NCBI GenBank assembly: GCA_963777355.1 | Contig: CAVZQK010000010.1 | Span: 186,001-250,000, forward strand | Origin: DATJHM01 sp963777355 | GTDB lineage: Bacteria > Chloroflexota > Ktedonobacteria > Ktedonobacterales > Ktedonobacteraceae | Length of the DNA stretch: 64,000 nucleotides | Direction of reading: 5' to 3' | Part shown: one piece after another, positions 34,852 to 42,921 of the stretch | Layout: each line of letters opens with the position of its first letter | How positions within the stretch are numbered: position 1 is the first letter of the stretch | Position numbers and translations under genes: made by a program | The notes under the pieces: model-generated | Databases searched by the model: none | What the model was told of the DNA's origin: nothing | The model's input: only the letters and a program-made list of their open reading frames with translations

Positions 34852-37304
34852 TTACTCTGGCTCCCCACCCATCTCAACTATCAGAGGATTTCCATCATAA
34901 GTGATTTCTTTGGTACTTGTACTAGAGCTATCCACGCCTGTCCCTTGTTGCTCAGAGACCAGGAGCAGAGAAAACGTTCTCGTCATAGGCATGCCTGCAT
35001 AGGCTCCCTGCCTTTTTCCAATATGCAGACGTTTCTTCGCATCATCCCAATGCAACTCTATCGTTGAAAAGGCTCCGTTTTCGTAGTTATACGTATCCCC
35101 CTCATCCTCATAGAGAGTAAAGGTAGCATCTCGCCCCTGGTAGATACGCAACAGGAGATGGGAGTTGCTTCTGGCTTCCGCAGTCGATTGGACATCCGGG
35201 CCAAAGGGTACGATAGACCCTGCGCGTACGAATAGTGGGAGAATCTCTAATGGAGCATCCGCCTCCACCGTTTGCGCTCCTGAAAACCGTCTACCCGTCC
35301 AGAAATCATACCAATCACTGCCTGTTGGTAGATAGACCTGACGTGTTTGGGAATGTGGAGGGAGTGGTTGCGATCCAGGAAGATAGTACATTGGCTTAGT
35401 GACTGGATTCACGAGAAACGCCGGTCCAAAGAGGTATTGATCGGTGATGTCGTAGACCTGGGAATCCTGCCGAAAATCGAAAGCCAGAGCGCGAAGCATC
35501 GTATAGTCTTGCTGCGTCACATGACCAGCGAGTGAGTAGAGATAGGGCAAGAGCTGGTAGCGTAACCGAATGAAAGTCATTAGAGTATCATAAAAACGCG
35601 AACCTGGTTCTCCAAAGCGCCACATTTCACGAGGAGTATCCGTTCCGTGAGAACGGAAGAGAGGAAGGAAGGTTCCGTATTGGAAAAAGCGCACATAAAA
35701 TTCGCGGTAGCCGAGATCCTCACATCCCTCCGGAAAGTCCCCATCCCAGAACCACAGATCTTTTTTGGCGACAAAAAAGCCTCCAATATCTGCTGTCCAG
35801 TAGGGCAATCCGGTCACACAAAAACTAATGCCTGCCGCGATTTGCTGTTTGAGCGTTTGCCACTTTGCTGAAATATCGCCCGACCAGGTGATGGTCCCAT
35901 AGCGTTGCTGGCCTGCGTATACAGAACGCGTCAGATTGACTACCCGTTTGTCCCTGGAGGTCAGGCGTTGACCCTCATAGATTCCCCGGCTGTGTTGCAG
36001 CGAGTAGGCGTTTATATACTGTGGATCAAGGTACTTTTTTGCCTCTTCGGTATTCAATCTGCGTCGTTCTTCTGGTTCTGGTTTGGTCTCTCCCGTCCAA
36101 TCTGCTTCAAAGGGTTCAGTACAATCGCACCACCAGGCATCCACTCCCAGGGAGAAGAATCCTTCGTTCGCCTGCTTCCAGTAAAGCGCTCTGGCCTGCT
36201 CATCAAAAGCATTATACGTCACCTGATCTCCCAGCAGAGAGTCCTGTTCGAGCATCTCTTGATGGTTAGGGCCATGATTATGCATCGTTGGCCAGATGGA
36301 GACCATAAGCCTGACCTGTAATCGGTGTAATTCTTCTATCATAGCTTCCGGTTGGGGAAAACGTTCTGGATCGAGGGATTTTTGCCCCCAGAGGTCTCCC
36401 GGCCAGGAATGCCAGTCGAGCACAATCCCGTCAAGGGGGATCTGGCGTCGTCGATATTCTTTGACCACCGCGAGGAGTTCTTCTTGCGAATGGTAGCGTT
36501 CTTTTGATTGGAGATACCCAAAGACCCATTGCGGCAACATAGGGACCTTGCCGGTCAGGAAGCGGAAGCCCTGGATAATCTGATCAAATTCTGGCCCGTA
36601 GAGAAAATAAAAATCAAGTTCGTCATGGATATCACTCCAGAGGAAAGATCCCTGCTCGTCATCATGAAAAGTCATCAGGGAATAACAATCCAGCAAGATT
36701 CCATAACCGTTAGTCGAGACGAGCATCGGGACTACGGCTTTCAAATTCTCCTGGTAGAGATCCTGGGACGTTCCTCGCAGATTCAAGAAGCCTTCTTCAT
36801 GCGACCCTAGACCGTAAAGAGCTTCCCCCTCACTCCACACGAATTTAGTTGGGTGTGATAAGCCTGGCGATCGATGACTTGCTTGACGCCTTCAACCCTC
36901 ACGCGTGCCCCATCACTACCCTGGACGTCTGCTCGCACTGTTGTTTTGTCAAAGATCGAGCGATATACCGGTGTTGGAGTAAGTGTTTTCCCTCCTCGTT
37001 CAGGCTCTCTAGTCAGCATTTGGCCCTGGCGATCACAGTAGACGAACGCAGCGGTCTCTTTCTGGATCTGGATTTCAATGGCAGAGGTGGTAAAGATGAG
37101 CAAGAGTGGTGTCTCTTGCACCTCATATGCTACCCCTGGCATAGGTTGGGCCACAATCATCAGGCTTTCCAGGGGAGATGGAGACGGTTCCCAGGCGTAA
37201 CGAACGCGAACGATGTTGGCAGTATAGGCAATGAGTTGAAGTATTCCTTCAGTTGTTTCAATACATAGACCGTTCGGCTGTGTATGATAGGAGGTCACTC
37301 TCAT
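34852..37304 (-). pseudogene. glycoside hydrolase family 31 enzyme, frameshifted
   Basis: Two frames combine into a GH31 enzyme of about 817 residues (alpha-xylosidase/alpha-glucosidase type). The N-terminal beta-sandwich frame starts at ATG 37304 (MRVTSYHTQPNG). After AYHTQLN it shifts near 36840; one added T gives LNFVWSEGEALYGLGSHEEG, the expected sequence. The catalytic barrel carries the nucleophile Asp in AWWCDCTEPF, the acid/base Asp in TWSGDISAKW, and FRSHGTDTPREMWRFG. C-terminal beta domains contain LPLFVRAGSIVPFGP and YEDEGDTYNYENG. No signal peptide is present, so it would act in the cytoplasm on imported glycans. It follows the enolase-superfamily gene on the same strand. Confidence 0.85.
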
Positions 37305-37365
37305 GGGTTGCGTCTCTCTTTCCTTCTTTACCCCGATGTGCATTTCTCAATATCGGAGGCGGTTT

Positions 37366-38445
37366 TCAGATTTGTTCTGCCAGGGCATTGGTGCCCTGTT
37401 GTTGCCAGAGGCGCTCAAATCCCAACCCTGGGGTCTGTGGCGCATGGACCAGCCCTTGAGCATCGACACATTCCTCTCGCACAACTGGATTGCTGAGTAC
37501 CAGTGACTCATAATAAGAAGTGTTTGAAATAGCCATACACAGGTGTTGATGAATGAGCCCTGGTCCGTGAACTTCTGCGCGTAACCGAAACGCGTCAGCC
37601 AGATGGGCAATGCGCATCGCGCCAGTAATGCCTCCGCGCAAATTCCAGCTCGTTCGGACATAGGCTGCACAGCCCGCCGCAATAAAATCCGCCGTATTCA
37701 TATGCGCTCCGTCCGACGTTTCCGCGACATTCAACGGCACCTTCACGGCTTGTCCGAGCTGCTTGTAGGCCGAGATACTGAATTCGCGCATCGGTTCTTC
37801 ATACCAGAGATAATCTGCCTCAGCCAGCGCATGGCCCAGATAGATGGCGTCAGGCAGATCAAATCCGGCAGACCCGTCATACATCAGGGGAAGATCTGGT
37901 CCGACATGCGCACGTAACGCCTGGCAGAGTTTAGCGTCCCGACGAGCATCTCCCCAGGCATGCAGTTTGATGGCCCGATAGCCCAACTCCAAGCATTGAT
38001 CGGCTATATCGAGATACTCTTCAAGCGATGCAAAGGTCACGGTACTGGCATAGGCCGGAATACTTTCCCGAAATCCGCCAAGCAGTTGGTACACAGGCAA
38101 ACCTGCGGCCTTGCCTGCGATATCCCAGAGCGCGACGTCGATGAGTCCATGAATATAAATAGGAAATTCCTCCACCCTATCCAGTTCCCAAAGGCGGTGC
38201 CAGATCCATTCCCGTCGCAAGGGGTCCTGTCCCACTAACTCATCGCGCAATCGTCGTTCAACCAGATCAGCGATGATTGGTCCGCGTAACCCTGGAACAA
38301 TCCCCTCGATACCTTCATCCGTCTGCACACGCAAAAGGGCACGAATGCCAGGGCCGTCAGATCCTGGCAAACCATTTCGCCACCGAAAAACAGGCTCAAC
38401 AGCTCTGGCTGGACGAAGTTCTACCTGAATTCCACAAATACGCAT
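37366..38445 (-). CDS. enolase superfamily enzyme (mandelate racemase subgroup)
   Basis: The 359-residue protein starts at ATG 38445 (MRICGIQVELRPA). Metal ligands Asp190 (MYDGSAG), Glu216 (WYEEPM) and Glu242 (NVAETSDG) are spaced 26 and 26 residues as in mandelate racemase. Lys160-x-His162 replaces the usual Lys-x-Lys on one face, and His293 (EVHGPG) stands at the other-face base position. The Asp that normally pairs with that His is not evident. Sugar-acid dehydratases share this chemistry, so dehydration of an aldonate from the glycan is plausible, but the substrate cannot be named. It lies in an operon between the regulator and GH31. Confidence 0.87.
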   Translation of the reverse strand: MRICGIQVELRPARAVEPVFRWRNGLPGSDGPGIRALLRVQTDEGIEGIVPGLRGPIIADLVERRLRDELVGQDPLRREWIWHRLWELDRVEEFPIYIHGLIDVALWDIAGKAAGLPVYQLLGGFRESIPAYASTVTFASLEEYLDIADQCLELGYRAIKLHAWGDARRDAKLCQALRAHVGPDLPLMYDGSAGFDLPDAIYLGHALAEADYLWYEEPMREFSISAYKQLGQAVKVPLNVAETSDGAHMNTADFIAAGCAAYVRTSWNLRGGITGAMRIAHLADAFRLRAEVHGPGLIHQHLCMAISNTSYYESLVLSNPVVREECVDAQGLVHAPQTPGLGFERLWQQQGTNALAEQI

Positions 38446-38505
38446 GATGTGTTTCTTTCTTGTGTAAATAAATAAGGAGCGATTTCGACAAAACAAAGAC
38501 AGCAC

Positions 38506-39534
38506 TTATCTTCGTGCTTTGTAAGGGCCGGTGCTTTGCCGAATACTTAAAGGGACTTGCAGCAAGGTCTGGGCCGGAAGGGTATGGGGCTCATCGAGTT
38601 GTCGAATGAGCATCTCCGCAGCCAGTCGTCCGATTTCTTTATAGGGGAAATCGATGGAGGTCATCGCCGGATGCATCATTTCGGCCAGATGCGAAGGTAG
38701 CATTGTTACCACAGAAAAATCCTCAGGAATACGCAGGCCACGTTCCTGAACTGCACGCAAAATACTGCCAACCACCCAGGAATTGATGGTGATGATGCCG
38801 GTGAGTGCGGGCCTTTCCTCCAAAATGCTGCGCATCAGCTCATAGCCTTTCTGAGGATCGGGCGGACAGGGATAGGTTTGCCCATGTAAACCTAGTCGGG
38901 CAATGCTCTGTTCAAAGCTTTGTGTGGCCCTGACTGCATACGCAGCTCCCCGATTCATCGCCGTATCGATGTTCAGAAAGGCAATGTCCTGGTGCCCAAG
39001 TCCTGCCAGGTGTTCAATACTGGTTCGTAAGGCCGCAGCAATATCCAGATCGACAAAACTCGTACCATCATTTTCTGGGGAATTATCGGGACCGTGGCCA
39101 ATCATGACAAAGGGGTAACTTCGTTCCTTCATAAAAGCAATACGTGGGTCCTTCATCTGGATTTCCATCAGGATCACGCCCTCAATGAAGCCTCGCTTGA
39201 TCATTTGCAGCGCCCCCTGATCCTGATCCTGGCCTGACCAGAGATAGAGCCCATAGTTGCGTTCCGTCGTCACAGTGGACGCGCCCTCGATAAACTCCAA
39301 CTGCAAAGAAGAAAGACCTGCGGCTAAGGCAGGATAGAGGATGCCGATAGTATGCGTGCGCTTACTGCGCAAGGCTTGCCCCAGAGCATGTGGTTGGTAA
39401 TTCAACTCTTCGATAGCCTGTAAAACCCTGGCACGGGCCTGCTCGGAGACAGGGCGTTTTCCACTGAGAGTGTAGGAAACCGTACTGACTGTTACTCCGG
39501 CTCGCTTAGCGACATCAATAATAGTAATACCCAC
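38506..39534 (-). CDS. LacI family transcriptional regulator (glycan island, 2)
   Basis: The 342-residue regulator starts at a GTG at 39534 with AAGGAA about 8 bases upstream. The HTH is TIIDVAKRAGVTVSTVSYTLSG with the hinge LGQALRSKRTHTIGILYP. The effector domain includes SFVDLDIAAALRTSIEHLAGLGH and PAMTSIDFPYKEIGRLAAEML. Its own promoter and three AAACGTTT-type operators lie just upstream. It therefore probably represses itself, the enolase/GH31 operon and the divergent transporter operon. Confidence 0.92.
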   Translation of the reverse strand: MGITIIDVAKRAGVTVSTVSYTLSGKRPVSEQARARVLQAIEELNYQPHALGQALRSKRTHTIGILYPALAAGLSSLQLEFIEGASTVTTERNYGLYLWSGQDQDQGALQMIKRGFIEGVILMEIQMKDPRIAFMKERSYPFVMIGHGPDNSPENDGTSFVDLDIAAALRTSIEHLAGLGHQDIAFLNIDTAMNRGAAYAVRATQSFEQSIARLGLHGQTYPCPPDPQKGYELMRSILEERPALTGIITINSWVVGSILRAVQERGLRIPEDFSVVTMLPSHLAEMMHPAMTSIDFPYKEIGRLAAEMLIRQLDEPHTLPAQTLLQVPLSIRQSTGPYKARR

Positions 39535-39569
39535 TAGACAACTTCCTTCTCTGCGTCAAGGCTGGTGAA

Positions 39570-39583
39570 TGCGAAACGTTTCT
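39570..39583. promoter_or_regulatory. LacI operator O1 (lacI side)
   Basis: TGCGAAACGTTTCT shares 13 of its 14 bases with the perfect operator at 39667, differing only at its last position. It lies at the start of the regulator's own transcript. Confidence 0.65.
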
Positions 39584-39590
39584 CTTCATC

Positions 39591-39619
39591 ATTGTAAAGC
39601 GTTTCCTTTTGGTTGTCAA
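39591..39619 (-). promoter_or_regulatory. promoter of the second lacI-type gene
   Basis: On the minus strand a perfect TTGACA (39619-39614), 17-base spacer and TACAAT (39596-39591). A second, weaker operator GTAAAGCGTTTCC (39594-39606) overlaps the -10 box and spacer. Confidence 0.8.
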
Positions 39620-39622
39620 GCT

Positions 39623-39651
39623 TTGACTTTCCGGCTTGCTTTGGCTATACT
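39623..39651 (+). promoter_or_regulatory. promoter of the divergent transporter operon
   Basis: TTGACT (39623-39628), a 17-base spacer and TATACT (39646-39651). Its predicted start is near 39658, nine bases before the perfect operator. Confidence 0.8.
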
Positions 39652-39666
39652 CATCTCTATAAGTCA

Positions 39667-39682
39667 TGCGAAACGTTTCGCA
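39667..39682. promoter_or_regulatory. perfect LacI-family operator O3
   Basis: TGCGAAACGTTTCGCA is a 16-base perfect palindrome with the central CG typical of LacI/GalR sites. It sits just downstream of the transporter transcription start. Confidence 0.8.
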
Positions 39683-39944
39683 TAAAAGACGCGAACAGCG
39701 GGTCATTGCTTTGCAGGAAGCGTAAGAGAAGATAGAGCTTCTTCAGGAAAGAGGTGGCAGAGGTTTTTCCTCTCCCTGCTTAAAGGCGGAGCATAGATGA
39801 AAGGAGATTACTTTCCCCCGGACGACATATCATCCGTACTTATCGACGTCAGTGTCTTTTAGAACTATTTTATAGAATCAGACGACGTTTTCGCCGTCTC
39901 ATAATCGAGAGGTACTTCCTCCATGAAGGAGTCAGGAGTTTCTC
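39683..39944 (+). other. 5' leader of the transporter operon
   Basis: A leader of about 280 bases precedes the start codon. Near its end the segment ACTTCCTCC could pair with the GGAGTCAGGAGT ribosome site, and GACGACGTTTTCGCCGTC forms a small hairpin at about 39880. No open frame with a ribosome site is present. Confidence 0.35.
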
Positions 39945-41192
39945 ATGTCTCTGATATTTCTTCGCGCAAGAGGTCGCCATGCTTTTCACAGTGCGGTTTT
40001 GATGCTGGTGATCAGTTGCGGTTTTTTGTTGGCCGCTTGTGGGGGTAGTGGTGCTACTCCGAATGCCTCATCCAATCAAAATTCCAATGCACCTATCACA
40101 GTCTGGATAGACGCCGATCGTATGACGGCTATCAATGAATTCAAGCAGGCGTTTCCTGCTCAAGCCTCAAAGATCCATGCTGTCGTCGTTGATCGTAATC
40201 AATTCCCCGCCAAAGTCCTGCTCGAAAACAATATCAACAATGGTGGGCCCGATGTAGTCTTCGCTGAGCCGGATCTTGTGGCGCAGGTATCAGATGCGGC
40301 CCACCATTTTCCGCTCGATCTTAGCCCGTATGTTTCGGCAGATATCCAGAAAAACTTTGCTGGCCTGAGTTCCTGTCAGGTTAACGGCAAGCTCGTTTAT
40401 CTGCGCAATGATCTTGCCCAGTATGTCTTATGGTACAATGCGCCGCTCATGCAACAGTTCGGCTACACCGTCCCGACCACCTGGGAAGAGTATCAGGCTC
40501 TGGGGTTGCGCGTTGCGAAAGAGCACCCTGGCTACATCATCGGAGAATTCGCTGACGCCTTTGCCCTCGACGAGTATTTCTGGGGTGGCCAGTGCCCGCT
40601 GCACCAGGTCACAGGGGATACCTTGTATACGAACCTCGCCAGTCCTAAATGCACTCGTATGGCAAACATGCTAGACACCTTGCTTCCCACAGGAGTCCTC
40701 TCGAAGAAATCTGGTTACTTCGATGCGGGCATGACTGCTCTTGGTAATGCGAACAAGATCCTCATGATGCCCGGTCCCTCCTGGATGGCCCAGGCAGTCT
40801 TTAAAGGAACCTATTACAAGACCGCGAACCACCAGCTTGCCGCTGCCCCCCCTCTCAAATGGCAGGCAGATGCGCAGGCATATGCCGGAGCGCTTGGAGG
40901 GGCTGCCTGGACAGTATCGAGCCACACGAAAAATATCCAACTCACTTTTGCGGGAAACATTCAGATTTTCACCGAACCGCAGATCGTGAGTGCCAACTTC
41001 TCCTATATTGGTATCTCCACAATCAGCCCTACCTGGTCGCCGAACCAGCTCGGCTATTCTTTCGCTTTCACACTTGGGAACTTTGGGGCTGCTGCCGCTA
41101 TTTCGTTGCTCATGGTAGCGCTTGGTCTCATTGGTGCAACGCTGATCATTCGGATCACTGGCTTCTTCACTACTGATGCCACTGCTGGTTGA
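39945..41192 (+). CDS. chimera: ABC sugar-binding lipoprotein fused to permease C-terminus
   Basis: Residues 1-330 are an extracellular sugar-binding protein: lipobox LLAAC with Cys32, ITVWIDADRMTAINEFKQAFP, GPDVVFAEPDLV, LVYLRNDLAQYVLWYN and GALGGAAWTVSSHTKN. From about residue 331 the sequence turns into the C-terminus of a MalF-type permease: FAGNIQIFTEPQIVSANF, then LGYSFAFTLGNFGAAAAIS and the last helix LLMVALGLIGATLIIRI. The end of the binding protein and most of the permease, including its EAA loop, are absent, as from an in-frame deletion joining adjacent genes (junction near 40932). The MalG-type permease follows directly. The chimera would be unable to form a normal transporter. Confidence 0.8.
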   Translation: MSLIFLRARGRHAFHSAVLMLVISCGFLLAACGGSGATPNASSNQNSNAPITVWIDADRMTAINEFKQAFPAQASKIHAVVVDRNQFPAKVLLENNINNGGPDVVFAEPDLVAQVSDAAHHFPLDLSPYVSADIQKNFAGLSSCQVNGKLVYLRNDLAQYVLWYNAPLMQQFGYTVPTTWEEYQALGLRVAKEHPGYIIGEFADAFALDEYFWGGQCPLHQVTGDTLYTNLASPKCTRMANMLDTLLPTGVLSKKSGYFDAGMTALGNANKILMMPGPSWMAQAVFKGTYYKTANHQLAAAPPLKWQADAQAYAGALGGAAWTVSSHTKNIQLTFAGNIQIFTEPQIVSANFSYIGISTISPTWSPNQLGYSFAFTLGNFGAAAAISLLMVALGLIGATLIIRITGFFTTDATAG

Positions 41193-41221
41193 TATCAGAG
41201 AAAGAAAGGAAAACTATTTCT

Positions 41222-42166
41222 ATGCGCCGTGGAACACTTTCGGCTTCTCCCCTCTGGTGGTCCCGCCTGTGGTATCGACGTCCGACCAAAGCAAGCAAGA
41301 CGATTGGGCCGGTGGGCACCCTCATCCGCTTCTTCGTCCTCTTGCTCCTGGGAATCTTCTTTGGTTTACCGCTCGTCTGGCTGATCCTTGCGCCCACAAA
41401 AACAGATGTGCAACTCACACAAAACTTTCCGCTTTCGTTGGGCTCGCTCACGAAAATAGGAGAGGACTGGCAGAATTTGCTATCGTTCGATGACGGTGTG
41501 ATTATCCAGTGGTCGATCAATTCAGTGATGTATGCCGTAGCGACCTTGATCCTGGCTCTAGCCGTCGCGCTGCCCGCAGGTTATGCTCTCGCAACCTCCA
41601 GGCCCAAAGGCCGCAACATCATTCTCTCGCTTACCCTGGTGACCATGCTGTTACCGATTTCAGCGCTCGTCTTGCCCCTCTTCCTGGAGATGAATCTGGT
41701 CCAACTGGTGAACACCCCCTGGTCAGTCATCTTGCCCACCTCATTTTTCCCGTTTGGCGTCTATCTCGCGTTCATCTATTATGCCGTCAGTATTCCAAAA
41801 GACCTACTAGCGGCAGCACGCATCGATGGTGCCAATGAATGGCAGCTCTTCTGGAATATAGGTTTGCCGCTTTCTCGTTCCTTACTTGGTTTACTCGTAT
41901 TTTTGAATTTCACGGCAACCTGGACCAATTATTTCCTACCATTTGTCATGTTGCAGGATACATCTGTCTATAATCTGCCAGTTGGCTTACAAGCTTTGAT
42001 TTCAGGAACGAACGCGCTGCACCCAGGGACGAGCACAAATATCCCGATTCATCGTGCCGAACTAGCGCTTGCCGGGGTCATTATGGTCCTGCCAGTAGCG
42101 ATTATCTTCCTCTTCTCTCAGCGCTTTGTGACCAGTGGTGTATTAACCGGCAGCGTCAAAGACTAA
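41222..42166 (+). CDS. ABC sugar transporter permease (MalG type), partner lost
   Basis: The 314-residue permease keeps the full fold: GIFFGLPLVWLILAPTKT, WSINSVMYAVATLILALAVALPAGYAL, the EAA loop AAARIDGANEWQLFWNIGLPLSRS and the end SQRFVTSGVLTGSVKD. The frame extends to a TTG at 41189 overlapping the previous stop, but ATG at 41222 with AAAGGA upstream is preferred. Its usual MalF-type partner survives only as the C-terminal piece in the preceding gene. It may therefore be non-functional unless it pairs with another permease. Confidence 0.88.
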   Translation: MRRGTLSASPLWWSRLWYRRPTKASKTIGPVGTLIRFFVLLLLGIFFGLPLVWLILAPTKTDVQLTQNFPLSLGSLTKIGEDWQNLLSFDDGVIIQWSINSVMYAVATLILALAVALPAGYALATSRPKGRNIILSLTLVTMLLPISALVLPLFLEMNLVQLVNTPWSVILPTSFFPFGVYLAFIYYAVSIPKDLLAAARIDGANEWQLFWNIGLPLSRSLLGLLVFLNFTATWTNYFLPFVMLQDTSVYNLPVGLQALISGTNALHPGTSTNIPIHRAELALAGVIMVLPVAIIFLFSQRFVTSGVLTGSVKD

Positions 42167-42217
42167 CCAGAAACAAGCTATTGTACAGCTCATCGAACGG
42201 CTTTGGCAACAACGTTG

Positions 42218-42913
42218 TTATGGGTGTTGAGTTTGCGCTTGTTGGGGAAGATCCTGTGCGGCCTGGTCCTGTTGTTGCTGTTGTTCCTGGCGAAGGCGGC
42301 GTTTCTCTTCTTGTAGGCGGCGGCGTTCGGCCTGTTTTTGTTGGGCTTCTGGATCGGCATTGAGCTCATTCATCGCGGCTTCGATGCCGAGTGCAAGGAT
42401 CATAGGGACAGCGTTCGCGGCCTGTTCTTCGCTAGTAGAGAGCAGAATACGTTCGTCGCCGGGTGGAGTGCCAAGAACATACTGAATCGTATCCATGCGC
42501 TGATTGGTGGGGCGGCCAATGCCGACGCGCAGGCGTGGAATAGCGTCCGTGTGCAGGTGGTGAGTGATATTGCTCAGGCCATTGTGGCCGCCCGTACTAC
42601 CTTTGCCGCGCAGACGAATTTTGCCTACAGGGAGATCCAGATCATCATAGATAACCAGGAGATCCTCTGGTTGAAGTTTAAACCAATGGACCAACTCACC
42701 CACAGCCTCGCCGCTGTTATTCATAAATGTGAGCGGTTTCACCAGAACAATTTTCTCTGAGCCGAGAGAGCCATTAGCCGTGAGGGCACGTCCGCGCCGC
42801 TCCCAGCGCCAGTTATTTTTTTCAGCGAGCAGATCGACGACGCGAAAGCCAACATTATGGCGTGTTTGAGTATATTGAGCGCCCGGATTGCCCAGGCCGA
42901 CGATAAGTTTCAT
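42218..42913 (-). CDS. pth: peptidyl-tRNA hydrolase
   Basis: Pth releases peptides from peptidyl-tRNA that has dropped off the ribosome. The catalytic His19 (TRHNVGF), Asn10 (GLGNPG) and the Asp cluster at 90-93 (YDDLDLPVGK) are present, followed by GSTGGHNGL. The core ends at about residue 190. A 40-residue basic and Gln-rich tail (ERRRLQEEKRRLRQEQQQQQ) follows and is unusual for bacterial Pth. The gene overlaps no neighbour; the phosphoesterase stop is 8 bases upstream, so the two are probably co-transcribed. Confidence 0.93.
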   Translation of the reverse strand: MKLIVGLGNPGAQYTQTRHNVGFRVVDLLAEKNNWRWERRGRALTANGSLGSEKIVLVKPLTFMNNSGEAVGELVHWFKLQPEDLLVIYDDLDLPVGKIRLRGKGSTGGHNGLSNITHHLHTDAIPRLRVGIGRPTNQRMDTIQYVLGTPPGDERILLSTSEEQAANAVPMILALGIEAAMNELNADPEAQQKQAERRRLQEEKRRLRQEQQQQQDQAAQDLPQQAQTQHP

Positions 42914-42921
42914 ACGTATTA

